NCBI RefSeq assembly: GCF_041381155.1
Contig: NC_091141.1
Span: 21,782,828 to 21,846,827, forward strand
Direction: 5' to 3'
Source: Argopecten irradians
Lineage: Eukaryota > Mollusca > Bivalvia > Pectinida > Pectinidae
Length of the DNA stretch: 64,000 nucleotides
The notes under the pieces were generated by a model that worked only from the letters and a program-made list of their open reading frames with translations, ran no database searches and was not told the DNA's origin. Below are positions 47,886-61,943 of this stretch, one piece after another (the first letter of the stretch is position 1; the number at the start of each line of letters is the position of its first letter). The position numbers and the translations under genes were made by a program.

Positions 47886-48172
47886 TAGGTCAAACCACGC
47901 TGCTTCATTGACAATCGCCATGCAAAATCGAGGTGTAATCACACCCAAATAGGTCAAATCGCACTATTTCATTAACATCCGCCGTACATAAATAGGTCAA
48001 ATCACATTATTTCATTAGCATCCGCCTTACAGAAATAGGTCAAATCACACTATTTCATTGACATCCCCCTTACAGAAATAGGTCAAATCACACTATTTCA
48101 TTGACATCCGCCTTATAGAAATAGGTCAAATCACACTGCTGCATTGACAACCACCATACAAAAATCAAGTTA
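47886..48172. repeat. 43-bp minisatellite, 5 to 6 units
   Basis: AGGTCAAATCACACTATTTC followed by ATTGACATCCGCC, at 43-bp steps (for example 47951, 47994 and 48037). Confidence 0.9.
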
Positions 48173-48829
48173 AAACTATAGAGTGTCATCTACAGCAATA
48201 ATAGCACAGCCTCTATATACTAACTCACACTCTCCGACGACAGCTAAATACGATATCAAACAATATCACATTTTATTTTACATTCTATAACGCCATAATT
48301 CATTTAGTAGTTATACCATATCTCATGGTGAGTTTGAATAACCTTGATCTTAGTACTGAAGATTATACGAAAATCTAACATAGTTAAAATCGATAAACCG
48401 AAGACTTACATAAATAATTGATTGTTTTTTGTTAAAACCACTGATCAGGTGACCATTCAACGTCACCATACCCAGCTATATCGAATCCGGTTTAAGCGAG
48501 GTTGTTGACTGTTGAACAATCCATGGTATGGAAGAGTAAAGAGCAAGCCTAGAGCTATATACAACAGAGATAAACGGAGATTCCATAAATAGATTTGTAA
48601 CGCAATCATGTCTGCAAGTCTTTGTCAATTTACCAAATTCGCTAACAAAATGCTATATTTGTATTCATTAACAATATTTTTTTTATCTTGGCCGTTATTT
48701 TGATATTTTTAGTTTTACATCGTAAAACGTTCGTTTTCTGTGTCAGCTTGTAACCAGAGTACCAGATTACATGATAAATCAATACATACATAAAGGTAAT
48801 TTCGAGGAAGCAGAATATTCTAGCTATAA

Positions 48830-49265
48830 AGTTATATGTGCCATATTTTTTCATACTCACGAATCAAGAAGAGTTTTTAATATGTTATTCAATACCAAAC
48901 GTTAACACTATTTTGAGTATTACAGAACTTTCAATGTATAGGTTATGATTTATGAATTACAAATAAGAGCTGAAAATGTTTTGGCAGTACTGCCAAAAAT
49001 CATTTTATTTACATCTATAGTGAAGTAGAATGAGTACGTACGGCCAGACCATGACGCTGAGTTGTGTTCTACAATCCCATTTTACATTTTTACAGTGTAA
49101 TTAGTAACCGTAAACTGCAGATATGTTTCCATCTAAACATACAAAAGGCATAAAGAATTACAGTATATAATTTGTGTTGTACCTAACGTTTATAAGGCAT
49201 CTGAAGACATTTGTATGATTTCTACAGCTTAATTCATCGAACCTTATGGATTTTAAAAGATTACC
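48830..49265 (-). repeat. dispersed repeat, inverted partner at 62440-62885
   Basis: It shares with 62440-62885, in opposite orientation, the ATGTGCCATATTTTTTCATA-like, TTGGCAGTACTGCCAAAA-like (itself palindromic) and GCAGATATGTTTCCATC-like segments. Confidence 0.7.
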
Positions 49266-50462
49266 GAAGAAAAAACTAAATTTTCGCCTAGTTATGGCCC
49301 ATATAACTTTAACATGACGTTTTTATTACAAATTGCAAATTGATTTTCAAAAGTACAAACTATGGTGTGTGTTTTAATTCGCTTGGCCAGTGTCAAACAG
49401 TGACACGGAACCATCAGGTTAGACGCAGACGTATCTTTTAATGTTATTGTCAGATGTAATATGAAACCGATACAAACAGACACACAACAACGTATATATG
49501 TTGCTTTGATGATCCATTTGATATTTGTTAGGTGAATTATAACCCAAATCAATGTCGCAAACTTGACAGATCTCGTGTTTAAACACGACAACTACACAAT
49601 TCACCGTCATGTTGACACGGTTTATTTCAGGTCTAAGCTTACATGTTTGAATAAAAGTACATCTGGTGACTAGGGGCGTATCATTTGGTTGGAAAAGTAT
49701 AAAGGTGATATAAAGGCAATAGAATATTTCACAGTTCAATCCACTTAATAATAATTGGATAGTACAAAATCCCGTTTAAAAAGAATGGAATTACATCCCC
49801 TATATATTGTGTTATTATACTATTCTTGATGCTTCTACCAACGACGACACGACAGATTATATACAGCGTACTAAATTATCAATAACTTAGTGATTGAGAA
49901 AACAATTTATGATTCAGACCATGTCCGGGCCTTCAACTCACAATTTACGATATTTACATTTCAGCCAAATAGATAGCCATTCTGTTCCATTTACTATTGC
50001 TGAATATCCTTCTGCCTATGTAGTTGTGAACATTAATTACATAGACCAATTTTTGTGGGATAAAATATTCTCAAAATTTACATGACCTTGTATAGTATAT
50101 AAGATTGATTTTATAACAGAGTACGGTAAATGACATGTGCATAGTTCGTAATGATGTAAAGTTGTTGATTTGTTTCCTTTAAAAACAACGACAACCACGA
50201 GAATTACTTTCACGAATCCTTCGAGGTTTATAATCAGTGTTTAAAATGAGAAAATGGAGTGCCTAGGACATAATCAATCATTAATAGAGTAGCTTCCATA
50301 AGTCATATAGTCGGTGATCAGGTAACCTAACGACAAAGCATTTCTACGCTTTCTGAAGTTCGAATGGTTTCTTACATTCATCTTTTCTGAAACGAATCAG
50401 TCAAGTTTAAAATGATAAGCAAGGGGAATTCATTAATAGTATCGTACTGAATTGGTGTAGCC

Positions 50463-50640
50463 AAGTTGTTTAATGAAGAATATTATAATAAATGCCCGTG
50501 GTAAGTGAAGTTGTTTCAGGAAGAATATTATAATAAATACCCGTGGTTAGTGAAGTTGTTTCAGGAAGAACATCATGATAAATACCCATAGTAAGCGAAG
50601 TTGTTGCAGGGAAAGTACCTTACTGAATGATCCTGGTTAG
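50463..50640. repeat. 45-bp minisatellite, about 4 units
   Basis: GAAGTTGTTTCAGGAAGAAT followed by AAATACCCGTGGTTAGT, starting at 50463 and 50508 and continuing. Confidence 0.85.
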
Positions 50641-50828
50641 CCATCTAAGATGTTTCAGTATTAATCAATAGACTTTCCGATGCCTGTTTTGTCGCTTAGT
50701 AACGCTATTAAAGCATAAAATGTACAGAAAATAATGATAATCTTCTGTAAAAATGAAGACCAGGTATGCTATCATAGAGTAAATACATTTGTGTTAATAG
50801 AATGTATTACACATTAACGCCAGTAATT

Positions 50829-50990
50829 CAAACTTCAATGAATGGTCAAACTTCAATGAGTGATCATAAAACTTCAGTGAATGGTCAAACTTCAATGAAT
50901 AGTCAAACCTTCAGTGAATGGTCAAACTTCAATGAATAGTCAAAACTTCAATGAATGGTCAAACTTCAATGAATGGTCAAACCTGAAGGA
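50829..50990. repeat. about 19-bp minisatellite, about 9 units
   Basis: Units of CAAACTTCAATGAATGGT with small length and base changes. Confidence 0.85.
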
Positions 50991-53900
50991 AATGTTTAAA
51001 CTTGCAAAATGCAAGTTGTACTCTCAACCTAATGGAATGGTCATCCCACAAGCACTTGTTTTTTGTTGACGTATGTCCATCAATGAACAAATGATTTATT
51101 AAAGTTTTCGACAAAATGTGCCATATGTTATTTATAGCAAGCCTTTTCAATATTATGGTGGTGTCGAAATTAGCCAACAGTTAAGACAAGTGTGGTACAC
51201 ATGTATTTCACGAAATTTCAAATGTTTTTTTTTCAGTCTGTAAGGTCACTTCTCAATGTATTTGGAATCTATAAACACCTGTTGCACATATTTACATATG
51301 GCTTGTTCTATTCTTCATATCATACTAGTCTCTGTCTGTATTTCTGTAATCACCCTCGTGTCTGGTCACCTTATTTTCAAGTTACACCCAAATAGCGAAT
51401 TGCCAATCACTGATATATAATCATTATGTAATGGCCGGTTATAAATTATTTACAGTAATATTTACCATCAATATATTTAATTAAGTCGTCCTCGATAGAC
51501 GAATCAGAAATGTTCCCATACAGATAGATGTCATGCAGGAAGAAGACCATCTAAAATGCATCCGTGACAGCAGAATTAAAACCAGAAACTGTATAATTAT
51601 TGTCGCGACGGAAACGTGAGCGCTGGTTGTCCGGTATTACGTGGTATTCATTTCACCATGGCCGATATACATGTATTTATCTGATAATCAAGAAATAATA
51701 AATCTTAGAAAAATTGAATGCGCTATTCCCCAAGTAAAGAAAACAATCTTAATTTAATGTCCATATGCAGTAAGACAATGTTATAATGATTGTTATTTGT
51801 ATCAAGGATTTTTTATTTAACTTTACCATATTTTGACTTAAAATATAATACAAGAAATATTATAGTATTATTCTCCCTCAATTTAAATTGAACTGTGATA
51901 TGTTGTTAATTGTCATTCGTCTTCTACTATATATTTTGTCACGAATTTTCTACATTAAGCATTTTTACTACCCTATAATTGTAAATGTTGTATATACTGT
52001 ATTGTACATTTTTACTAGACCATATGTGAGACAAGTCTAAATATCAAGTCTAAATAAAGTCTATTATTATTACATGTATTATAGTATGCATAATAACATT
52101 TACATATGACGTATGAGATATAATAATGCAACAACATATTTTATAAAATATAGTGTTAAAATCATATATAAAATATGATATCGAAATCTTACATAAAATT
52201 CTATACATGTGAGCTATGATGTAAAAATCAATGAAACCCTGTAATGTAAATCATATCAATACAAATAATACTTGCAAGATGAAACTTTTTCCGATTCCAT
52301 AACAATAACAGAATTAAAGTCCTCTGTCGGACAATAGGAAAGAAGTACTTACCTGCGACTCTAGTTAACTGTTGCAGATGAAAGTTTGTTAACCGTGTCA
52401 CGAGACTGAACAGGTGTCATTACGTATCGATTAACCCGTAATAAAGGCGAGGATGTTAACTATAACGACAAGTGCTAAGCCCTCCCAAACGTCTGACAGA
52501 GAGAACGATTCCGTCAGATATCACTGGTGATAACACAACATTTCAATAGTGTAGGCGCGGATAGCGGGTGGTTTATACTATAGAGACACAGTGGTTATAT
52601 ATCAGTTTGCCGCAGTAAAATAAAAATCACATGGGCAACCTCGAAATCAAGGTAAATACTCAAGGATAACATTAATAAAACAACATCGTCAAAAGAGAAT
52701 TAAAAAAATGTAATAAACGCAAATAGTCGAGGTTTTAAACTTAAACTGTATTTAATTCCAAGAATGAAGATGTGTTTCAAGTGTCCCATTTTCAATGTTT
52801 ACATAGTTCGCTACGACATCTCATGAAAGAGTGAGGAAAATGAAATATTCAATGTATATCGACTACCGACACAAAGATGTAACCCCAAGGAAAGATGACA
52901 GCCACGACGGTACATAGATAGTATCTTGTTTTTGTAATATTAAAAGCTGTACATGTTTATTTGTCTATAAATCAATCACACTTTTGAGGAATACACAAAT
53001 ATTAAATATAGTTTGTGTAGAACAGCTTTATGTACCCAGCTCATATCTATCTAAAAGTCTAAATTCAGAACTAGAATACTCACATCTATGACAACTTTAA
53101 ACAAGCAATTAAATGGACATCTATAGATCTTAAAATAGAAATAGAAATGTTCAAGGCAATTTTTATTTAACAAAACGGCAGGCTGACAAGGAACTTAATA
53201 GTGATCCAAAAGGAGAATATCGGACGATAAACCATATTTATGTGAGAAAGTGAGAAAAAAATAAGTCATTCAGATCTAGGTAAAACAGTCTGTGTCAAAT
53301 CAATATCAATGTTTCAAATAATAAAAATCAAAGATGGCGAGAACAAAACAGGCTCACCACATTCTTTACAAGGCTGATCTCCTAATTTATGGTATAGCTA
53401 GTAAAATTTTCTGATAAAATCGTGATATCGACACCCTATAAATATTTGATTTATAGTTATACCCTCGAGTGATAATCTTGTTCCTGCATCAAAGCAAGGC
53501 TGCATGGAATCCATCGATACAACCGTCAATTACAAAGAAACGCGGATTATAATATTTATCTTTAATAATATATATTATATATGTGATATTATCTTTTTGC
53601 TGACTGTCAATTATAGTTTCCTGCTGTTCTGCCATGTTGATGTATTTTTAATTTGCAAATATAATAAAAAAAAAACGTGCGAGAGGTCAGAGTATTACGG
53701 AATACATATTGATTTCTAAGATGATAATACATAGACGTAGACATAGAATATAGATTAGCTCTCACCTGGACAAATAATGATCCGCCTGCAACACGGGTTA
53801 TGTCGAGTTTGGCTGTTCAGTCATCCTAAATGGTTCTTATTCAGTTATCAGTCGAGTAGTTTATGTATTATACATAGCCCTTTATGTACATAGATAACAA

Positions 53901-55027
53901 ATCACTAAACATTCAACTTGACACGAATACTTCCGGTATAACATCCAAAAGCACAATCTACCCGATATTTAAGTAATGTAGTAGATACATTCATAAACTA
54001 TGTATTCACGAATACACTTTGGGCATCACATAAACAACAAAAATCTGTCCGTGAAGTTAGGTAACAAATAGGATGAATGAAAGTCAAATTAATTATTCCC
54101 TTTGTCGGTAAACTGTACACACAAGCAGTGATCGAAAGTAGTAAAGAAGTGCATGTTACCACGGAATAGATAGGCATTAAACACAACCTTCTCTCAAAAC
54201 CTTAAATTGTGAAATACATGGGAATCAAAATAATGCATGCGGCTGTCTGTCTCCCAAAATCCAACATTGCACGTCAGGTCTATAAACGAACAAATAAATC
54301 ATGATATGGGTTAAAGTAATGCAACAATACGCGTCTTATTTTCAGTTGACATTTAACACAAATACAATACCAATAGATTAAAATCAATTGTTACGTTTAA
54401 CATTTCTAATCAATGTTACCATTTTTGTAAGCAGGTTTCGTCCAGGATAAGGAACTCGAAATTGATTTTCATATAATTGTACATTTATACTTTCAAACTT
54501 ATTGATGATTGATTTTCAAACGTTATGATGTTGGTTCTCGTGACCATATTTGTGTTTGCCTGTATTATGTAAACATATAGCGTTATTAAATTACTATAGA
54601 TCAAATACTCACTTACAGCACCATACAGTCGTGTGTGATGCGTTATGCTGAGAACAGGTATTTACTGTGTCTCTTATAATGAGATCAAAGTTATTCAAGC
54701 ATGCCAAAACTATATAATTCATGGTTAAAATAATGTCATAATAGATACACTTTGATATAATTTATGTTAATGTTTGCCTACATTTCTTCATGTCATAGTT
54801 TTGAAATAAAAAATATCAAAAACGGCTTTGTTTGATCTGTTTGTGTAAATAAGCTCTCGAAAGCCACTAGGTTATCCAATTCCATCATACCTCAGCTTTT
54901 GATGATAAAGTTGCTTAAAAAACCACTGAGTATGCTATAATCATTCTTTGCTGAAATACTTGTTGATTCAAATTATCAATGCCTTCGTGTACGTGATTTT
55001 TCCTACAATAATTCATGAGCTCATCTT
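50991..55027. other. no gene recognised
   Basis: AT-rich. A GC-richer patch at about 52349-52560 ends, on the minus strand, in GAGTCGCAG followed by GTAAGTACTT, a strong donor that could close an untranslated first exon. No coding exon is supported. Confidence 0.4.
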
Positions 55028-55133
55028 GAACAACGATGTATGTCGTGCTAATTAACATGGCAGCAAAGCATAGTGGTAAGGAACAACGATGTATGTCGTG
55101 CTAATCAACATGGCAGCAAAGCATAGTGGTAAG
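55028..55133. repeat. 53-bp direct duplication
   Basis: GAACAACGATGTATGTCGTG starts at 55028 and again at 55081. The two units differ by a single base (AATTAACATG versus AATCAACATG). Confidence 0.92.
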
Positions 55134-55389
55134 GCATCACATCAAATTTAAAGAAAGCATTATCTTCATATACTAAAGTAATTAATGTTATCTTTAACTT
55201 CAGAATAACATTACCAATCGGTGGGTGTTTTGTTAGGAAAAGATGACTAATTATGGCATTAAACGACATACCATATACCTGTACGTTACCCAAGTGAAGT
55301 GTCTTCATATGTCAGTTTTACGAATAACATAGTTTTATCGAAATGTTCTCAAATAACAGTTTTTAGTGATCGCCTGAATATCGCTTCCC

Positions 55390-56470
55390 TTTTCTATCTA
55401 TATACATGACATAACTGATTGTATAACAACTGATAAAAGACTATTTGCAGGTGATACCTCTCTTTTTAAGGTCACAGACATCTCTCCTTTAGATACCGCA
55501 AATAGTTTATCTGAGGACCTTGAAAATATAGATAAATGGTCTAAAAATGGGATATTAAATTCAACCCAGATAAAACAGAATCGCTTACTTTCAGTCGCTA
55601 AAGAAACATTATATGTCCAAAATGAGGTTGTCAAAAATGTCAAAAACCACAAACATCTAGGCTTATTTCTTTCTGAGGATGATAAATGGCACCATCTACA
55701 TCTACAAAAAAGCTTGTAATTGTATAAACGTTTTAAAAACTGTTAGACATAAATTGAGTCGAAAATCTCTAACTGATATTTATGTTTCATAAATTAGACC
55801 AATATTAGAATATGGTGATATCTTGTTTGATTATTGTACACAACAGGAAGCATTACTTCTTGAATCTATTCAATTAGAGGCTGCCCGAATTATCACTGGA
55901 CTGCGTAAGGGAACATCTCATCATAAACTTCACTCAGAACTTGGCTGGGATACACTTGCCACAATTAATTGAACAATACTTTAATAATGAAAACCCATAT
56001 TTGCTAAGAAATGAAAGATTGTTTGCAATTCCTATTAGTAGATCTACCATTTATGCTAATAGTTTTATTCCAAAAACTCTGAAAGAATATAATGTGATAT
56101 CACACCCACAGATAATTCTGAGCACAAAACTTTTTTTTAGTTCAGGCAAAAGGAAAGATAATATTCTGATATGTCAATTACGGAACTGCTGTATTAACTT
56201 AAACTTTGATCTTTATAATGATCAATTAGCAGAATCACCATTGTGCGAGTGTGGTAATGCATATTAAACCACTGAACATTACTTCTTCTCCTGTAGTAAA
56301 TACAATGAACAACGCAGAACTCTCCAAAATAAGTTTATAAATTTTACTCATAATCACTTTGACCTTCAAATACTTTTGTCTGGTTGTAATGATTGTAATA
56401 ATGAAACAAACTTGAATATCTTTCAGTGTGCACTAGAGTTTGTAAGGGCTACTAATAGATTTCATAACAT
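55390..56470 (+). pseudogene. non-LTR (LINE) reverse transcriptase fragment, dead
   Basis: Broken frames give the C-terminal half of a LINE reverse transcriptase. First comes YIHDITDCIT then RLFAGDTSLF, where the catalytic FADD is changed to FAGD. Next are ENIDKWSKN, HKHLGLFLS, RPILEYGDILFD, a LEAARIITGLRKGT segment, and a Cys/His-type end (CECGNAY then EHYFFSCSKY). Several stops and frameshifts separate these pieces. The 108-codon ORF at 55941-56267 is one surviving piece. The 5' half and ORF1 are absent. Confidence 0.85.
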
Positions 56471-56855
56471 ATAACCACCATCATAATTATTTGACTTATT
56501 GATTCTTCCTCTAGATCTTGTACTTCTAAATTGTATGATTCATCAATAACTTTGAAGAATTGATTAACTAATCGTGGATAAAGATACCATACCTTAATTA
56601 ATAAAGTTAGTGTTCTGAAAAACACTTCTATAATAGCATCTGTTTCGATGGGCATTTATCATTTATTAGTTGTAAATTTTACGTATTATTATATAAATTG
56701 TCATACTATTTAGAATACATGATTAATACATTTATCTTAGCTACATATCTGTTTAGGTAATTGTTAAAATTAATGCATGTGTCATGACAAGTATAAATTT
56801 AGACCAAACTTTATCTCGATATTCTGCAACATTTTATCTTTTAAATCATATACAT

Positions 56856-56979
56856 GAATGCAGCAGCCATGGTAGAATTTCTGAATCCCATTGTTGGATA
56901 ACTATCGGCTTATTAGCCACATGGACTTTCTGGTCTGTATCTGGTGGGTGAAGATAAATTCCTCATGGCTGCTGCATTC
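56856..56979. repeat. 16-bp inverted repeat pair around 92 bp
   Basis: GAATGCAGCAGCCATG (56856-56871) and its exact inverted copy CATGGCTGCTGCATTC (56964-56979). It could be a small MITE. No target duplication is identified. Confidence 0.7.
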
Positions 56980-59386
56980 TCATTTCTTTATTATTATACT
57001 TTTTGAAAAACAAAATTACTATCTATAATCTCATTAATAATATCTCATATAATGTCATGACTTCTGAAACATATACTTTCAAATACTCTTTCATGTCATT
57101 TGTATATATACATTTTGTTACCAGGGAGAGAACTTACATAGGCACTGCCTGTTGTTTTATCCCCTTTCAATTTATTTAAAATAGAATTTTGTTGAAATAG
57201 CAAAAACGATATCGCTTACTACACAGCAAAGTGAATAAATTCATAGACAAATTGCTTTGATTAATTTTCTACTATAGCTATAGAAGCCGATGGTAGTTTG
57301 TTAGGCACACGGGTGTCTTCGGTACTAGCTTTATATCCCGGGTAGGACCTCAACATTGAATGCATACTTACAGAATTCCATTGTCGTCTTCTGGTGCATC
57401 GATTTTCAGTTAAGTCAAGCAGGATTCCTACTATATCATGTAAGCTAATACTAATATATAGACAGTCTTGTTACCGAGACACATCCCGGGTATCCGCCAA
57501 TAACAGTTTAATCTGTCTCTTGGAACTCACACCTGTTTTGTTTTCACATTGTTCGCAGACTCTGGTACTTGTACATTATTTGGACGGTATCCCTCTGTGC
57601 GATGTGGCGAGTGAGTGTGTTTGGGGATGTATTTTCATCTCCTTGTAACATTTAAACTCTGGAAGTGTTTTCCCTCCGATATGCACTGCACTGACAAAAC
57701 GGTTATCCTTACTCTACTAAACATAAATCCATTGTAGAAACTACCTTTATAGTAGAGCTTTGAACGAGTTTCTGTTATCTACCTTGACAATAGTAACATA
57801 AAATCTATTAAGGTAGATACTTAAATGTAGCCAAAACAATTAAACCATGCAGAAAGTTCCGCGTGTTAAGTGGACAATGTGAAGGCGTGAACTGGTAATT
57901 TATAGATCCTTCATTAGGTTTGTCGCATTTGGAATTATTCAGTATTTGCAAAACGACCAAAAAGATATATTAATATCATACTATAATATATATCGAAAAT
58001 AAAGATGATGAATCGAGCTTGGTAGATTTTTTGTTTGTTTGTTTTTTTTTTATCAGATTGTGAGAAATAAAAGCATAAAAAGAGAAAAATATTTTCATCG
58101 AAGTATCGCAAAATAAATTTTATTAGAACATTTATATCAATTTCTATATCTTTAACTTCATGCACACAATGCGCTGAGCAGCCTAGAGGTTAGACGAACA
58201 AGGTATCTGTAACTAATATTTCATAAAAATACGCCAGTTGTCGCCGGTATATGGTATAAAGACACTTTTAATAATCATATGGAAATGAAAGATATGTATA
58301 CATTCTACCAGAGGATCACGAGATGTAGTAATACATGAGACTTGCCGATGGCGTTACAGTTTGTGACGCCTATAATATTATCTGTGTTGTGTACAAATGA
58401 TGAACCACACTGTTGGTCATTAATGCATTCATACATGCGATACATTTAAGGATTAAAATAACTTTCTGGTGATTCTAACAAATGATAAAAACGAATAAGG
58501 TATCGATATTTGAAATGGACATCGGTCCTTAAAACAAATATTTATACCCTACTCAACTTATCTTTCTATAGAAACACCAAAAAGAAACTAAAATCCTTAT
58601 ATTTTCAGTCTTAGCGACATATATTATTTTCATAGTTCAATACTTATCACATTTAGAGTTTATGATATTTATAAGATTGAAATACTGGCATATCTTTTGG
58701 CTCGGACAGGCATTTGGAACAGTCACTCGAAGTTTGCGGCGTTTATGTGTCCTATCCGCCTATAGGTAAATACCGAGGATTATTCTATCTCATGCTTGGG
58801 TATTTACCTGGTCCCTATTCTACACCAAAATCAATTAATGATAAAGTATTTCACGTGCTGCGGCTGGAATCTACGTCTTTGGGAACGCCAGGAAATGTCA
58901 ACTTGCGCCTCAGTTTTTTAGTTCAGTCTGCTCAATATCATTATTTTCAAGTCTATTGTTAATTTCATCAGAAGGAAGATGAGCAAAGAAATAATCGATA
59001 TCTTGGTTTTTCCCTTGCGGACGATCGAAATTGGACGCTCATATCACCAAGATTGCAAAACTGCTAGCTGAATGGTAGGCTTTCTAAAACAGAACATGAA
59101 TTATTTTCAAGCTATCTGCAAGAAAATAGCATAAATTCCACTGGAACTGCAAGACCAGGGAAGAAGGATGCGTCACGAGATGCAAGAGGATCTTAAGCTA
59201 CCATCACTTTAGCTGCAATATTGTAGTTCAAAAGACTTTGTTTTCACTACAACTTGTTGTTCCCGTGAGCGTAGTTGAAATTACCTATTCGCGACTGGTG
59301 TAGCAATACACTTCCATAACATGTAAAAGTAACGGTGAGTTTTCCGCACTCGCCGCTAAAGAAGAGTTCCGAAAGCTCCTGTCCAT
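56980..59386. other. no gene recognised
   Basis: ORFs up to 84 codons without recognisable domains or paired splice sites. Part of 58700-59386 may belong to the 3' side of the adjacent Ty3/gypsy fragment, but I cannot align it. Confidence 0.35.
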
Positions 59387-60200
59387 CTACAAGACACATT
59401 TTTTTTCAATAGTATTATCCTCGCTTGTAGCCTGTATAATTTCTTTCAATGTCGTTGCCCTTGGAACTGCATCGTTAACGATGAGATATTCCTCAGCAAC
59501 ATTTGAGTGTCGAGCTGCGTTGGAAATGTTTGCATCCCCATACAATCGCCAATTCTTCCTTCGCCGTCTGTGAATATCTCTTCTCCACGTCAGCCAGTGC
59601 TTTACCTGCGTACTTATGATCTTGTTATCCTGGGTAAATAAAACTCCTAATCCTACAGGACTTGCATCGGGACAGTAAGTCATGTCATCACCAATGAGCT
59701 TCTCCTTCGTTCCATTTTACTGTTTTTTGGTAAGCGCACGAATAGGTGCGGCGATTGTTGCAAAGTCAGGTATAAATCTGGAGATATATAGGAGTCTAAG
59801 GAGACTGCGGGTGAAAATCATTTTGCTCGAGAAGACATAGCCGAAAGTTAAACTTTTCTTTTATGAAATTCACATTTCGATAGTTTGATGCTTATAATTC
59901 TTTCTTCAGTCTCTGCATGACACTACGCAAGCTTTGTAAGCGTTTGCCATGCAATTCTTGGTCATTTCCAAAAATATTGAAGTCGTCGCTTATGTTTTTG
60001 GCACCATCAATTCCATTGAGGCAGTTGCGTAATCTCTTGGAATTTCTCAGACGAGGAAAATATACCAATGATAATCTTGTGTCTGCGAAGGCCTGCCTAC
60101 ATAGGTGGCTAACGTTGCAGGATATTTTGATTCTGGAGCAAGTTCAATCAAGTGTAATCCGGATACGACATTGCAATTCCGAGAGTAGAAAATGCCTATT
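59387..60200 (-). pseudogene. Ty3/gypsy-type pol fragment, dead
   Basis: On the minus strand, in order: reverse transcriptase remnants HLIELAPESKYPATLATYVG (about 60080-60160) and NGIDGAKNISDDFNIFG (about 59960-60010, with the SDD catalytic motif). Then come a connection segment (FIPDFATIAAP, about 59750) and RNase H (DASPVGLG, about 59660), then, after a frame change, the EKRYSQTAKEELAIVWGCKH region. It ends with an AEEYLIV...AVPRATTLKEI segment that normally precedes the integrase. Stops and frameshifts separate these pieces, and no LTRs or integrase are seen. The plus-strand ORF at 59917-60486 is an antisense shadow. Confidence 0.85.
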
Positions 60201-61539
60201 ATTCCTCTCCAAATATGAATGGGTACTTTCTCTCGTACATCAACGTTGTTACAAGTTTTACAAATATCCTTCCATTCAGATTTCCACTATTAAATCAACT
60301 CAAAAAAAGCAACGACTGCAAATCAGTTGTCGAAACATGAAAATTATGTATATTTTTAACGAAAATCCTACCGTTTGTATTACGGATTTTTTAACGAAAA
60401 TTCTACCGTTTGTATCCTGTACAATAATACCAGCCTTGTTTCCAAATTTATGCATTCAATTCTTAGGCATGATGTCGCGAGGTTGAAATGGTAGTCAGTG
60501 GTAACCTTCACAGTCGTTATATCAACCTCTACACCATCTCCTAGTAAAATTGAAAGCGGTTCAGGGCAAAACTTCCCGTAAAGATTACAGAGAGCGTCAC
60601 CCAACTTCAAAGCCAAAAAAAACCATAATGTACTGTTATTTTATTATTTTTATGTACATCAAAGGACAAAGTTAACTGCTCATCGGTTGTCGCATACAGA
60701 GCCTTCAAGTTTGCTATGACAAAGTCCATAGTCCATACGACAGTAATAGTATCCCATGGAATGTCGATAAGGTCATGGCAAATGAACTGTAACATTCACT
60801 ATCTGCTGTTACATGAGTCGACATCAGGTTCAGGCATTGCTTGTTAAATGACACAAATGTATATATGTACTTCATGTTCTTTCTTTCAAAATTTTTCATT
60901 ATTTTGAAAATCATGAAATATTGATTTTTTTTCAATTGTTGACCTGTTGCACTCTATAGCAATTTTCAGTATTTTGTATTTTATTAAAATTCAAACTGCA
61001 TTTTATATGATTTATTTCTTAAGACAACAAGATGCCCGCCCAATGGGCCTTAATGGTCATTTGACTAAATACAATGTCACATATAGTAGAAATGAAGTAC
61101 ATTGTACATAATAAGTCTGGTAAATTGTTAAAGATTGTAGCCTGTTGGATCCATGTGGCTTTGACTAAAGGTCAAATTTAAGTTAAGGTCTTCCATTTAA
61201 AAACAAAATTAGAAGCATTTCATTCCAGAATTCTACATGCCCACTGTGAGTAGCCTGTACCTTTCGGTTATTGAGAAGAAGTCGTTTAAATGAACAGTTT
61301 ATGGACTGCGCATGGCGGATGATGAAGCATGATGATTATAGGTCATCCTGATATATCATATATGATGATTCATCCATGATACTACAGGGGGTACTACCAC
61401 TGATGTTATCTCACCCCTGGAACATGTTATAGCAAAACTGAAGGCAATAGAAGATACAGGTAATATGGTCCTTTGATGTACATCACTATAATCAAATAAT
61501 GGTACATTGTGGTTTTGAAGTTAGCATCGCTCTCTCTTT

Positions 61540-61665
61540 CTGCAAGCCTGCGATTTGGTCAGATTTTTTCTGCTGAACAGGCTACAGTTTTACTATGAGA
61601 TATTTTCAGGGGTGAATATAATGCAGTGATAGTAACTCCTGAAGTATCGAGGATGCTGATGATGA
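61540..61665. repeat. second copy of the dispersed repeat at 23085-23235
   Basis: It shares the GCCTGCGATTTGGTCAGATT-like, CAGTTTTACTATGAGATA and CCTGAAGTATCGAGGATG-like parts with the copy in the hexosaminidase intron. Confidence 0.6.
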
Positions 61666-61859
61666 TTATTACCATGGTATTTGCTCTATTTATTATTATA
61701 AAAGTTTATAACTTTAATTTTTCTAAAATAATCCTGAGCAGTACAGGGGTTAGTATGATAATGCCTACATTTGGACAGACAGAAAGATAAGGTGATTTCA
61801 GTATACAATGTATCAGGAGTATAAATAACGCCAATCTCTATAACAATATTAACATTTCA

Positions 61860-61865
61860 TTTATT
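61860..61865 (-). promoter_or_regulatory. poly(A) signal AATAAA of the minus-strand partial gene
   Basis: AATAAA on the minus strand, 20 nt after the TGA stop, giving a very short 3' untranslated region if used. Confidence 0.6.
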
Positions 61866-61884
61866 AAATATCATCACATAGATA

Positions 61885-61943
61885 TCATCTACTCGTTCGT
61901 TCTGACCAAAGCAGTTCACAAATCAGGGTTATTAGCTTGTCAC
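61885..61943 (-). CDS. last coding exon of the partial gene
   Basis: Encodes the final 19 residues after the split Gly codon and the TGA stop (61885-61887). Confidence 0.7.

Noticed and set aside
52349..52560. First exon of the GT54 gene or of another minus-strand gene
   Set aside because: The donor (CGCAG|GTAAGT) is strong, but a perfect donor is expected by chance many times in 64 kb and nothing defines the exon start or a partner. Kept only as a note.
59917..60486. 189-codon plus-strand ORF
   Set aside because: Antisense to the degraded Ty3/gypsy reverse transcriptase, where the opposite strand shows the family motifs.
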